NCBI GenBank assembly: GCA_003599195.1
Contig: QZIZ01000007.1
Span: 1-51,248 of the forward strand
Source: Deltaproteobacteria bacterium
Lineage (GTDB): Bacteria; Desulfobacterota; Desulfobaccia; Desulfobaccales; 0-14-0-80-60-11
Reading direction: 5' to 3'
DNA length: 51,248 bases
The notes under the pieces are model-generated. The model was not told the DNA's origin, did no database searches, and saw only the letters and a program-made list of their open reading frames with translations. Below, in pieces: positions 1-10,203 of this stretch (positions are counted from its first letter, which is position 1; each line of letters begins with the position of its first letter). A program made the translations under genes and the position numbers.

Positions 1-73
1 GTAGCGCAGCGGAGTGAAGAATCTCGTTTTTCCCGCGCCCCTGAGATTCTTCGCTGCGCTCAGAATGACAATT
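1..73. repeat. TCATTCTGA-type palindromic repeat, copy 1
   Basis: An imperfect palindrome: the left arm at 3-25 (AGCGCAGCG...GAAGAATCTC, with a 5-base insertion) pairs with the right arm at 43-60, followed by CAGAATGACA. The same sequence occurs at both ends of the 41483-41632 element. The left end may be cut by the window edge. It looks like a non-coding dispersed repeat; no gene lies in it. Confidence 0.7.
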
Positions 74-126
74 TTACTTGTTTGATCGCGACTTAGTATT
101 AAAGCTTCTTTTAGCTGACCGCTGCA

Positions 127-205
127 AGCTGATAGCTGACAGCTTTACTGGCCACTGGCCCCTGACTCCTGATCCCAGCCCCCTGGCCCCTGGCCCCTGC
201 CCTTC
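127..205. repeat. Heptamer stutter array overlapping the 3' end of a kinase gene
   Basis: Tandem units of seven bases: AGCTGAT-AGCTGAC, then a CCCCTGG-type run (units at about 180-205). The array crosses the stop codon of the histidine kinase at 145, so the last 15 or so residues of that protein (Gly/Gln/Ser-rich) are encoded by repeat units. Confidence 0.65.
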
Positions 206-2340
206 GCCGGCACCTCAAACCTCAGCCTGGTGCCCTCCCCTTTTTTGCTATCTATCCGCAGGGTTCCTCCCAGGTTCCTGACCCGTTCATCCAGGGTGGC
301 CAATCCCATCCCTTTGGCCCCGGGCTGCCGGCGCAGGATTTCTTCGGGATCAAACCCTATCCCGTTATCCCACAGTTCAAAAGTCAGGCCGGTTTTGTTT
401 CGCTTGACGGTCAACGCCAGGCGGTCGGCTTCGGAATGCTTGCCGATATTGGTAAAGGACTCCTGGATGATGCGATAAAAATTGATCTGGTCCGGTGGAG
501 GCAGAGCGTCGTCGATTTCTTCGATATTGCAGGCGCAGCTTTCGATATTGCCATGATTCCGGCAGAACTCGTCGCAGAGATTCTTGACGGCTGCGGCCAG
601 ACCCAGGTCTTCGAGAATGGCCGGACTCAGATCCCGGGAGAGTTGCCGGATATTCTCCACCATGGCCTGGAGGAAGTGGAGCAATTGATTACAATCGGCC
701 ACCAGGCCCTTTTGATCTTTTCTGGGCTTCAATCTCCCTAGTTTTTCCTTGATGCCGCTGATCCGCAGCTTCATGCCCAGGAGAGTCTGCCCCATGTCAT
801 CGTGCAGCTCCTGGGAGATGCGCCGGCGCTCATCCTCCTGAACCTTAAGGAGACGGGTATAAAGATGGCGCAGATTCTGCCGGGATTCCTTCAAGGCTTC
901 TTCCGCGCGTTTACGCGCAGTGATGTCTATGCCCATCTCCAGGACGGCGGAACTGCCGTCGACGTCCGCAAAGGGGTAATCATACAGTTGGTAGGTGTGG
1001 CCGTCGGCCGTGGTCCACTCGAACTCCTGGGGCGTCTGATCCTCGAAAGCCCGGAAAGTGGGACACTTCTCGCATAGGGTTTTACAGCCGTGCAGGAATT
1101 CGTAACAAGGCCTGCCCCCGGGGTCGCCGAAGCGCTCCCGGAAACAGCGGTTCACAAATGAGCAGGAATAATCCGAGGCATATAAGCAGACATAAGCCGG
1201 CAGGCCTTCCATCAGGGCAAAGAGCCGTTGGCGCTCGGCCTTGATGGCCTCTTCCGCGCGTATGCGTTCGCTGATATCGTGGCCCACCACGATAATGCCC
1301 GCAGGCTGCCCCTGGCTGTCCAGGAGGGGATTGGCGTTCCACAGGAACATCCGCTCCGTGCCGTCCCGCAATTTTAGGGAAAACTCCGAACCTCTGATGA
1401 TCTTGCCGTCCAGCACTCTCTTTTCACCAGCCGCGGCCAATTCCCTGGCCCCCTCCGGCACCAGCAGCTCCACGACATCCTTCCCCACCACCTCGTCCCG
1501 GGTATAGCCGAAGGCAAGTTCCGCTTCCCGGTTGAATTCCCGGATGCAGCCGGCCGCGTCAATGAACATGATCAGGCTGCCCGCGGTCTGAAAGAGGGTG
1601 CGGAACCGGACTTCGCTTTCCCGGAGTTTCTCCGCGGTGCGGCGATGCTCCTCCATCTCCCGGAGCAGTTGCCGGTTGACCTCGGTGAGTTCCGCAGTGC
1701 GCTCGATGACCCGCTGTTCCAATTCCTCATGGGCTTTATGCAGTTCCGCCTCGGCTTGGCGCCGGGCGGTGATGTCCCGGGCGAGGCCCAGGCTGACGGG
1801 GCCTCCTTTATAATCAACCAGGTGGGCATTGACTTCCACGGGAATTCTACGGCCGTCTTTGGCTACATGCACCGTTTCAAAGAGGATATGTTTTTCGGCC
1901 AGGAGTTTTTCCAACCGTCCAGGAACCAGCGGCACTTCTTCGAGACTGTCGATGTCGGTTATGGACAGCTTCAACATCTCTTCTCTGGTATATCCCAGTC
2001 TTTTACAGGCCTCTTCATTCACTTCCATGAATCTATCCGGATTTTCTTGGGAAGCCGATATTACAAAGATTGCATCATTGATATTGTCAAATAGCTGCCG
2101 GTAGCGATTCTCACTTTCTTTGGCTTTGGCAACATTTCTTGAAATTATAAAACCATAGATAATAAAGCTTATAATGATTAACACACGGATATATATTTCA
2201 TGACTGGGAACATCGGCTATTAATAAACTATAAAATGGCATGTGGTAAAAAATTAGGGTGTCCATAATCGCATCGATCACCCATACAGCGCCACCGGCTA
2301 TAATAGAAAATAAAATTACTTTATATTCATCTTTAATCAT
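145..2340 (-). CDS. Membrane PAS-domain sensor histidine kinase (HisKA_3 type)
   Basis: About 731 residues. Two hydrophobic segments lie near the N-terminus (about residues 8-30 and 50-70). Three PAS-like domains follow, with a coiled-coil (EERVIERTAEL-like) between the first and second. The dimerisation/phosphoacceptor helix carries QELHDDMGQTLLG, typical of NarX/DesK-type HisKA_3 kinases. The HATPase domain has DNGIGF and KGMGLATLDERV. The cognate regulator would be a NarL-type protein; none is in the window. I chose the ATG at 2340; an in-frame TTG lies two codons upstream and neither has a clear ribosome site. The C-terminal tail after the ATPase domain is made of heptamer repeat sequence. 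The signal sensed is unknown. Confidence 0.88.
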   Translation of the reverse strand: MIKDEYKVILFSIIAGGAVWVIDAIMDTLIFYHMPFYSLLIADVPSHEIYIRVLIIISFIIYGFIISRNVAKAKESENRYRQLFDNINDAIFVISASQENPDRFMEVNEEACKRLGYTREEMLKLSITDIDSLEEVPLVPGRLEKLLAEKHILFETVHVAKDGRRIPVEVNAHLVDYKGGPVSLGLARDITARRQAEAELHKAHEELEQRVIERTAELTEVNRQLLREMEEHRRTAEKLRESEVRFRTLFQTAGSLIMFIDAAGCIREFNREAELAFGYTRDEVVGKDVVELLVPEGARELAAAGEKRVLDGKIIRGSEFSLKLRDGTERMFLWNANPLLDSQGQPAGIIVVGHDISERIRAEEAIKAERQRLFALMEGLPAYVCLYASDYSCSFVNRCFRERFGDPGGRPCYEFLHGCKTLCEKCPTFRAFEDQTPQEFEWTTADGHTYQLYDYPFADVDGSSAVLEMGIDITARKRAEEALKESRQNLRHLYTRLLKVQEDERRRISQELHDDMGQTLLGMKLRISGIKEKLGRLKPRKDQKGLVADCNQLLHFLQAMVENIRQLSRDLSPAILEDLGLAAAVKNLCDEFCRNHGNIESCACNIEEIDDALPPPDQINFYRIIQESFTNIGKHSEADRLALTVKRNKTGLTFELWDNGIGFDPEEILRRQPGAKGMGLATLDERVRNLGGTLRIDSKKGEGTRLRFEVPAKGRGQGPGGWDQESGASGQ

Positions 2341-2421
2341 GGCCAATTGTTTCTCGCGACGTCTTTCGACTCCCCGGTTGGTGTAGCGCTGAGGCCGGAG
2401 CGACGGGCCGCAGAAGGGATT

Positions 2422-2427
2422 ATTATA
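2422..2427 (-). promoter_or_regulatory. Possible -10 box upstream of the PAS kinase
   Basis: TATAAT on the minus strand, about 80 bases before the kinase start, in an AT-rich patch. The -35 is poor, so this is a weak prediction. The rest of 2428-2556 holds short inverted repeats (CGTGG...CCACG; GGCCGAAAGCC) followed on the minus strand by TTGTCTTTTTCT, which could end the upstream small gene. Confidence 0.3.
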
Positions 2428-2556
2428 GTTTTAAGTTAATTATCGAATAGAAAAAGACAAGGGCCGAAAGCCGTGGGATAACCACGAAATCTTGAGAATC
2501 TAGGATTTGTGGGAAAGACCTGAGCTACGGGTTGGGCTTTATGCTTGGCGATCGCC

Positions 2557-2727
2557 TCACTCACCCTCGGCATCGCCAGGAACTTTCATGTTGGTTTGCC
2601 TCAAATCTTCAAAAGCCGCTTCATCTTCGGCAACCGCTTCTTCTTCAGTCTGTTCCTCATAATGGGCCAGAACCCGACGTATTCTGGTCTCATCCCATCC
2701 CGGCGGATATGTGCTCCGATTTGGCAT
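2557..2727 (-). CDS. Small conserved hypothetical protein (YPPGWDE family)
   Basis: 56 residues, acidic, beginning MPNRSTYPPGWDETRIRRVL and continuing with an EEEAVAEDEAAF stretch. I recognise this as a common small bacterial protein of unknown role; some homologues are labelled antitoxin-like, but no toxin partner is visible here. The start at 2727 is preferred over an upstream in-frame ATG at 2763, because family members begin MPN and a GAAGAA ribosome site precedes it. The 2763 start would lie at the edge of the heptamer array at 2755-2815. Confidence 0.6.
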   Translation of the reverse strand: MPNRSTYPPGWDETRIRRVLAHYEEQTEEEAVAEDEAAFEDLRQTNMKVPGDAEGE

Positions 2728-2754
2728 TTTTTCTTCAGCGGTATATCTGTGATT

Positions 2755-2812
2755 ACTGATCACTGATCACTGATCACTACAGGCCACTGACCACTGGCCA
2801 CTGGCCACTATC

Positions 2813-2815
<3 letters not shown>
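2755..2815. repeat. Heptamer stutter array (ACTGATC / ACTGGCC units)
   Basis: Contiguous period-7 units: ACTGATC repeated three times, then ACTGACC and ACTGGCC variants. It fills the gap between guaB and the small upstream gene and ends two bases before the guaB stop codon region at 2813. Confidence 0.75.
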
Positions 2816-4460
<1,645 letters not shown>

Positions 4461-4462
<2 letters not shown>

Positions 4463-5408
4463 AACCGAGTTCTTCCGCCATCTCCCCCAACACCCCCTCC
4501 AGCAGGCCGGCGTCGATGGTAATCAAGGAGTCTTGCCGAAAGATATCCAGGATGGACAAGATAATCAAGGCCCCGGCTACCATCACCCCGGCCTTGGCGG
4601 GTTCCATGCCCGGAAGCCGGGCCCGTTCTCCTTCCGGCAGGCGGCAGAGGAGAGCCGCCAATTCCGCCACCTGCGTCCGGCTCAGGACCAGGTTATTGAC
4701 CCGGGAGGCGTCATACCGGCTCATTTCTAGGGCCAGGGCCGCCAGGGCGGTGACTGCGCCGGCAGTGCCCACCAATCGGGGGGCGCCGGTCAAGCGGGGT
4801 TGGAGGTTCCGCCGATAAAATCCCTCCAACATTTCCTTAATTTCCTGTTTCAAGGCGGCCACCGCCTCCGGCCGGGGCGGGTCCCCCAGGGACCGGGGCT
4901 GGCTCAGGGTCAGCACGCCCAGAGGCTGGCTGGCAAAATATGGTTCCTTCCCCTGGCGGATGAGGGCCCATTCCGAGCTGCCGCCGCCCACGTCGAAGAC
5001 CGCCAGTTCCGGAGCCGCCAGATACTCCGGGGCCAGGGCGGAAAGCACCCCTTTTAAAGACAGCCGGGCCTCTTCCTCCGGAGACAAAACCATAACCGGC
5101 AGGCCCAACTCCCGGACCTGCTGCACAAAGACTTCACGGTTCCGGGCCTGGCGCACGGCCTGGGTGGCTACCACCCGGGAGGCCTCCACTCTTTCGGCCT
5201 CCATCAGGCGGACGAAATTTTCCAGGGCCTGGAGGGTCCGGGCCATGGCCTCCGGGGCCAGGGTATCGCTCCCGGCCAATCCCTCCCCCAGGCCGGTGAC
5301 CTCCCGGTAATGCGCCGCCACCCGGAAGCGCCGCGGCCCGGTGAATTGGGCCACCGCCAGGCGTACCGTGAGGGAACCCAGGTCAACCGCTGCGAAGCGT
5401 CGCGCCAT
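4461..5408 (-). CDS. Ppx/GppA family phosphatase (exopolyphosphatase-like)
   Basis: 315 residues with the ASKHA fold. The first phosphate loop is AAVDLGSLTVRLAV (usual DxGSxxxR pattern), the catalytic Glu region is SPEEEARLSLKG, and the second loop is VFDVGGGSSEWAL. The length matches the short Ppx/GppA form lacking a C-terminal HD domain. The family hydrolyses polyphosphate or the 5' phosphate of pppGpp; sequence alone does not separate the two. The ATG at 5408 has no Shine-Dalgarno sequence because the upstream bases belong to the heptamer array at 5412-5482. Its neighbour hpt, upstream on the same strand, is a purine salvage gene. Confidence 0.88.
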
Positions 5409-5411
5409 TGT

Positions 5412-5482
5412 GTCAGTAATCAGTAATCAGTGATCAGTGATCAGTATTTTTACTGATTACTGATCACTGATTACTAATCACT
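5412..5482. repeat. Heptamer array forming a large hairpin
   Basis: Left half: repeated CAGTAAT and CAGTGAT units; right half: ACTGATT and ACTGATC units, the reverse complement of the left half, around a TTTTT centre at about 5446. Period is seven throughout. In RNA this would fold into a long hairpin between hpt and the Ppx/GppA gene. Confidence 0.8.
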
Positions 5483-5509
5483 ATCTTCCCGCCCTTCCTC
5501 CGATTGAAC

Positions 5510-6034
5510 CTAGCAATTCAACAACTCATAAACCTCCGGCCAGGTGCGGTTTCCTTCGGCGCAGTCCAGGCCGTAGCCCACCAGAAAGCCTTTTTCCACC
5601 ACAAAGCCGGTGTAGTCCAGAGGGACTTCCACCTGCCGGCGCTCCCGTTTGTCGATGAGGCAACAAATCTTGAGGGAGCGGGGCTGATGGGTGAGCAGGT
5701 GTTTTCTCAGGAAATCCAGGGTCAGGCCCAGGTCCACGATATCTTCGACGATGAGCACGTCCCGGTCTTTCAGGGTCTCTTCCACGTCCTTGGTGATATG
5801 GATCTCCCCGGAAGAGGTGGTGCCCGCGCCATAGCTCTTCAGGCGGACGAAATCCACCACCACCGGGAAGGGCAGAGCCCGCACCAGATCGGCCAGAAAG
5901 ATGAATGCGCCCTTGAGGACGCCCACCATTACCAGGTCCCGGCCCGGGTAATCCCGGCTGATTTGAGCCGCTAATTCCTTGATCCTCTGGGCAATGTCTT
6001 CGCGAGAAATGAGACAGCGCTTTTGAGCCTCCAT
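5510..6034 (-). CDS. hpt: Hypoxanthine phosphoribosyltransferase
   Basis: Cytoplasmic purine salvage enzyme converting hypoxanthine (and usually guanine) plus PRPP to IMP or GMP. 174 residues, normal length. Visible features: VGVLKGAFIFLADLVR (substrate-binding helix), the flexible-loop SYGAGTTSSGE, the PRPP loop VLIVEDIVDLGLTL and the C-terminal purine pocket VGYGLD. The PRPP loop is odd: the usual Thr/Ser after VD is Leu (CTG in the DNA). The start at 6034 has an excellent GGAGGGG ribosome site; longer in-frame starts run into repeat sequence. Together with guaB it feeds the IMP/GMP pool. Confidence 0.94.
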   Translation of the reverse strand: MEAQKRCLISREDIAQRIKELAAQISRDYPGRDLVMVGVLKGAFIFLADLVRALPFPVVVDFVRLKSYGAGTTSSGEIHITKDVEETLKDRDVLIVEDIVDLGLTLDFLRKHLLTHQPRSLKICCLIDKRERRQVEVPLDYTGFVVEKGFLVGYGLDCAEGNRTWPEVYELLNC

Positions 6035-6357
6035 CACCCCTCCTTTGTCGGTAAAAAATATCAAAGAAGCAGTGGATGTCAACAAAAACAGGGGCCAGGG
6101 GTCAGGGGTCAGTAATAAGTGATCAATCATCAGTGATCGGTGATCAGTAAAAAACTGGGAGTATGGGAGGTTTATTAACTTTGGTTTTGAACTCGATGGA
6201 CTGTGAACCTGGAACTCTTCGGAACTACCGGCAAGATTCCCACCTGTCTTGTTTTTACTGATTACTGATCACTGATTACTGACTACAACCAATCCTAACC
6301 ACTAACTAGTACTAACGAACAACTGGCCACTGACCACTGACCACTGGCCACTGGCTA
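6035..6357. repeat. 323-base gap filled with heptamer arrays
   Basis: No gene. Period-7 blocks: about 6090-6155 (GGTCAGG, then CAGTGATC variants), about 6181-6230 (weaker GGAACTC-type), 6256-6286 (ACTGATT-ACTGATC-ACTGATT) and 6325-6360 (ACTGGCC-ACTGACC-ACTGACC-ACTGGCC). The last block ends exactly at the stop of the cyclase gene. The 6118-6155 block is partly the reverse complement of 6256-6286. Confidence 0.75.
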
Positions 6358-8514
6358 CTACTTCTTGTCCGGGCGGAAGACGCCGTCCCAATCGTCGGGG
6401 GGCGGGTCTTCCTGGAATTGTCCGCAGAGGTCCTTAAACATCAAAGAGGGGCCGTCTTCCGGCAGGTGGTCCAGGACCGCGGCAAAGGCCCGGGCGGCCT
6501 CACCGAAGGCCCTTTCCCTGAAGAGCCGGAGGCCCTGGGCGAACTTCTCCCGGCCTGCGGCCTCCTCCGGGGTCAGATCACCTTTCAAGGCGAGAACTTC
6601 GAAAACGGTTACCGGGGCCTTCCGGCCCTTAACGGCCACCCAATCCAATTCCCGGAATTCCACCGCCTCCCGGCATTCGCGCACCGTGGCCTCGGAGGCC
6701 ATGATGGGGGTGCCGTAAAATTTGTTCAGGCCTTCCAGGCGGGAGGCGAGATTGACGGAGTCGCCGATGGCCGTGTAATCGAAGCGTTTCTGGGAGCCCA
6801 GGTTGCCGACGATGGCGTCGCCGGTGTGCAGGCCCATGCGGAGGTTGAGGCGGGGCAGGCCCCGGGCCGCAAATTCCCGGTTCAAGCCCTCCAGGGCCGC
6901 GGCCTGGCGGAGCGCGGCCCGGCAGGCCGACACGGCCTGGCCCTCCTGGTCCAGGGGCGCGCCCCAGAAGGCCATGATGGCGTCGCCCTCGAATTTATCC
7001 ACCGTGCCTTCCTCTTCCAGGATAATGTCGGTCATCCGGGAGAGATAGTCATTGAGGAGCCCCACCACGGCCTCCGGGTCCAGGCGCTCGGACAAGGTGG
7101 TAAAGCCCGCCAGGTCCGAGAAAAAGAGGGTGACCCGGCGGCGTTCCCCCCCCAGCTTCAGTTTTTCCGGGTGCTCCAGGAGGTGGCTGATGACCACCTC
7201 CGACATGTATTGGGCGAACATGCCCCGGATGGCCTGCTTTTGCCGCCCTTCAGTGGCATAGCTGTAAACTGCGGCCAGGGCGAAACCGAAATTGAGCGCC
7301 AGATCGGGCAGCAGAGGATCGGCGTACCAACTGCGGGTAAAGGCCAGAAAACACAGCCCCAGATGCAGGGCGTTAAACATCACCAGGGCCCCCAGGTTGG
7401 CCACCAGGCCGGATATCCCGGATACGAAGAGCACCGTCAGTACCATCAACGCCGTCAACAGCAGGGTCCAGGCCCACAGCAGCCAGGGGGGCACGGTCTG
7501 CAAAAAATCGCCCCGGAGCAGGTTGTCCAGAAGCGTGGCGTGGACTTCCACTCCCGGATAGACCGCGCTCACCGGGCTGGCCTTCAGGTCCAGCAGACCA
7601 GGGGCCGTAAGGCCCACAAAGACCCATTTGCCGGCCAGAGCCTCCGGCGGCACCAACGGGGGTTGCCCGTGCTGCAGGCGGTATTCCGATTGCATCAGGT
7701 TGGCCGCGGAAAAACGCTGGTGGCTGCGGGTGGGCCCCCGGTACTTGAGCAAAAACTGTCCCTGGGCGTCCAGGGGAATGCGCAGGCCCCCCTGCACCAA
7801 GGACCCGCTCTCAAACCGCCAGGGGGCGTCCGGCTGCGAGGACTGGAACGCGGCAAAGGCCAGCAGCGGCAGCCAACGCCCTTGAAACTGCACGACCAAC
7901 GGCAGGCGGCGATAGATGCCGTCCAGATCCGGGCGGGATTCCACGTTTCCCAGGTTGCGGGCCGCGGCCACCAGGGGGGGAATGGGAGCCAACAGGGAGC
8001 GATACTTGGTGACATCCGGAGGCGGAGTCCCGGAGATGGCCAGAGCGGCTTTATTAAGAACTTCCGGCGTCTGAGGGGAGGAGGGTTTATCTTCCCGGGA
8101 GAGAAAGAAGGGAAAAATCACGCCACCCATGGCGGCCGCAGCCTCGGCGAAACGCCGGTCGTCGTCGGCCCCGTAGGATGAAGCCTCGGTGTACAGGATG
8201 TCGAAGACCACGGCCCGGGCCCGGCTGCGGCGGCAGAAATCGATCAGCGGCGCATAAAGCTGCCGGGGCCAGGGCCAGGTGACGCCCTGGGCTTTGAAAA
8301 AATCCAGGTCGGGCTGGTCCACGGTGACCACCACCACCTGGGGGTCGGCTCCGGGCAAAGGCGCATGCCTAAACAGCAGATCCAGGGTCTTCAGGCGGTA
8401 GGGGGTGAGGACTCCGGACCAATCGAGACCCATAACCAGCAGCAGTGCGGCCAGGGTGAGGACCGCGCCGGCCTTGACTTTGGTCCAGGTGGTGTAAGTC
8501 GCGAAGATAGCCAC
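6358..8514 (-). CDS. CHASE2-domain class III adenylate cyclase
   Basis: Inner-membrane receptor that should make cAMP from ATP. 718 residues: N-terminal TM helix (about 14-32), extracytoplasmic CHASE2 sensor (about 35-330), three TM helices (about 335-430), then a class III cyclase domain (about 455-640). Both metal-binding Asp motifs are present (FFSDLAGF and KFEGDAIMAFWG). The Lys in KFEGD and the Asp in FDYTAIGDSVNLASR are the residues that normally specify adenine, so adenylate rather than guanylate cyclase is favoured. A C-terminal helical tail follows. The start codon is GTG at 8514. A cAMP-binding regulator is not in the window. Confidence 0.92.
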   Translation of the reverse strand: MAIFATYTTWTKVKAGAVLTLAALLLVMGLDWSGVLTPYRLKTLDLLFRHAPLPGADPQVVVVTVDQPDLDFFKAQGVTWPWPRQLYAPLIDFCRRSRARAVVFDILYTEASSYGADDDRRFAEAAAAMGGVIFPFFLSREDKPSSPQTPEVLNKAALAISGTPPPDVTKYRSLLAPIPPLVAAARNLGNVESRPDLDGIYRRLPLVVQFQGRWLPLLAFAAFQSSQPDAPWRFESGSLVQGGLRIPLDAQGQFLLKYRGPTRSHQRFSAANLMQSEYRLQHGQPPLVPPEALAGKWVFVGLTAPGLLDLKASPVSAVYPGVEVHATLLDNLLRGDFLQTVPPWLLWAWTLLLTALMVLTVLFVSGISGLVANLGALVMFNALHLGLCFLAFTRSWYADPLLPDLALNFGFALAAVYSYATEGRQKQAIRGMFAQYMSEVVISHLLEHPEKLKLGGERRRVTLFFSDLAGFTTLSERLDPEAVVGLLNDYLSRMTDIILEEEGTVDKFEGDAIMAFWGAPLDQEGQAVSACRAALRQAAALEGLNREFAARGLPRLNLRMGLHTGDAIVGNLGSQKRFDYTAIGDSVNLASRLEGLNKFYGTPIMASEATVRECREAVEFRELDWVAVKGRKAPVTVFEVLALKGDLTPEEAAGREKFAQGLRLFRERAFGEAARAFAAVLDHLPEDGPSLMFKDLCGQFQEDPPPDDWDGVFRPDKK

Positions 8515-8815
8515 GGGAAGACGCCTTAGCCGAACATATCAGGAAATAAACGGGGGATAAAGGGGAAGTTTACCGCGCTTTTTGCAAATATTTTTTCCCA
8601 CAATCAATTTTTCATACCATATTCGGTCAATATATATTATAAACCAATTTACTAAGAAATAATTTTGTGTGCGTTGACATAGCCTTAGTGGGTATTAACA
8701 TTAAATGCATAATAATTTTCTAGAATCCGAAGTCTCTCAGGAACAGGCAACGCGTCGATCATCCGGGCCAGAAATCTTGGCTCCCTTTATACTTAAACAA
8801 CATCGGGAGGGTGGC
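8515..8815. other. Divergent intergenic region before the cytochrome operon
   Basis: About 300 bases, AT-rich between 8570 and 8705, separating the minus-strand cyclase from the plus-strand cytochrome genes. It holds the putative promoter at 8674-8701 and a leader of roughly 105 bases. I looked for a GEMM-type c-di-GMP riboswitch, found ahead of some Geobacter cytochrome genes, and did not see its conserved pieces. Confidence 0.5.
8674..8701 (+). promoter_or_regulatory. Putative sigma-70 promoter of the cytochrome operon
   Basis: TTGACA (8674-8679), 16-base spacer, TAACAT (8696-8701). The perfect -35 and the position ahead of the octahaem gene support it; the -10 matches only part of the consensus. 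Confidence 0.45.
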
Positions 8816-10192
8816 ATGAAAGGCTACAGCATGTGGCGATGGTTGCTGACTGGCGTGGTGGTCGTGGGTCTGACGGCCTGCGGCGAGAGCCCCATAAACG
8901 TTGAGGCCCTGAAAAAAGAGCCGAAAAAGTACGTGGGTTCGGATACCTGTAAAATGTGCCACCTGGAGCACTACGACTCCTGGAAGATGACCCTGCACAG
9001 CCGGATGATGCAGGATGCCCAGAAGAACCAGGATGTTATTGTTGCTCCCATTGATGAAAAACATATCCGGGAAGACCTGGCTAAGAGCGGCAAGCTCAAG
9101 GTCCCGGCTGACAAAGTCTTTGTTCCCAAAATTAATGAAATTCTTTACACTATTGGCAGTCAATGGAAGCAGCGCTTCCTGGTAAAGAAGAACGACACCC
9201 TTTATATTGCACCCACCCAATACAATCTCGAAAGCCACCGCTGGACCCCTTACCATGACGCCGATTGGGACAAGAGGCCGTGGATTCTGGGTTGCGGGGG
9301 CTGCCATGCCACCGGTGTCAACTTAGAGAAAAACACCTTTATAGAACCGGGTGTGGGCTGCGAGGCCTGCCATGGCAAAGGCTCCTGGCACGCGGCTTTG
9401 CCCAAGACCGAGGTTTTCGAGAAACGGGCCACCATCATCAATCCGGCCAAACTCACCATGGGGGTAGCGGTGCAGATCTGCGGCTCCTGCCACAACCGGG
9501 GCAAGTCCACCAAAAATCCCAAGGCCTCTTGGGCGGTGGGCTACGAGCCGGGCAAGGCCCTGGAAGCCTACTTCAAATCGACTTCCTTTGCCGCCGGGGA
9601 TTTGAAGCATATCTATGCCAATGAATTTTCCAAGGGCCATCATCAGCAATACATCGACTGGTCCCTGTCGATCCACGCCCAAGAAGGGGTGACCTGCACT
9701 TCCTGCCACTACGTGCACCAGATCGGCATCCCGCCCACCCGGTCCCAGACCGTGGGCGCGGGCTCCAAGCAATGCCTCACCTGCCACGTGCAGATTAACA
9801 ACAACCAGGCCCACTCCATCCATTCCTTTGCCAACTGCGTGGGCTGCCATATGCCCAAGATCGCCACCAGCGCCGAATCCGGGGATATTCACAGCCACGT
9901 GTTCGTGACCTTGCTGCCCAAGGATACTCTGGCCAATCCGGTGATTCCCAACTCCTGCGAAACCTGCCATAAGCACAAGGGCCAGGATCTGAAGAAGCTG
10001 CAAGCCGCGTTCGATGCCCTGACCGTGCTGCCCAAGCCCGCAGGCATACCGATAAAAGCGGAATTGCCTCCGGAGGCGCCCAAACCCGCGGCTAAAAAAG
10101 TAGCGGCTCCCAAGCCGGCGGCTCCTGCCGCTGCTGCAGCTCCTCCTGCAGCCCCCGCGGCTCCTAAGGCGCCGGAAGCAGGGAAAAAATAA
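8816..10192 (+). CDS. Octahaem c-type cytochrome lipoprotein (c554-like)
   Basis: 458 residues. A lipoprotein signal ends VVVVGLTAC, so the mature protein should be lipid-anchored on the periplasmic side. Eight CXXCH haem motifs are visible: CKMCH, CGGCH, CEACH, CGSCH, CTSCH, CLTCH, CVGCH and CETCH. The opening YVGSDTCKMCHLEHYDSW resembles cytochrome c554/multihaem oxidoreductase proteins. An Ala/Pro/Lys-rich low-complexity tail (last 50 or so residues) follows the haem region. The start at 8816 has GGGAGGG upstream and gives a clean signal; a longer in-frame start at 8705 does not. It is the first gene of an operon with a trihaem cytochrome and a cytochrome b, and probably carries electrons between that module and a periplasmic or outer-surface partner. 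The substrate is unknown. Confidence 0.88.
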   Translation: MKGYSMWRWLLTGVVVVGLTACGESPINVEALKKEPKKYVGSDTCKMCHLEHYDSWKMTLHSRMMQDAQKNQDVIVAPIDEKHIREDLAKSGKLKVPADKVFVPKINEILYTIGSQWKQRFLVKKNDTLYIAPTQYNLESHRWTPYHDADWDKRPWILGCGGCHATGVNLEKNTFIEPGVGCEACHGKGSWHAALPKTEVFEKRATIINPAKLTMGVAVQICGSCHNRGKSTKNPKASWAVGYEPGKALEAYFKSTSFAAGDLKHIYANEFSKGHHQQYIDWSLSIHAQEGVTCTSCHYVHQIGIPPTRSQTVGAGSKQCLTCHVQINNNQAHSIHSFANCVGCHMPKIATSAESGDIHSHVFVTLLPKDTLANPVIPNSCETCHKHKGQDLKKLQAAFDALTVLPKPAGIPIKAELPPEAPKPAAKKVAAPKPAAPAAAAAPPAAPAAPKAPEAGKK

Positions 10193-10203
10193 GGAGAACG
10201 GCT

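Noticed and set aside
2546-2555. HIP1-type octamer (GGCGATCGCC)
   Set aside because: A single occurrence is not significant in GC-rich sequence.
5412-6357. CRISPR array
   Set aside because: Repeats are 7 bases, contiguous and degenerate, without unique spacers; no cas genes are present.
8702-8815. c-di-GMP (GEMM) riboswitch before the cytochrome operon
   Set aside because: The conserved GEMM pieces are missing from the leader.
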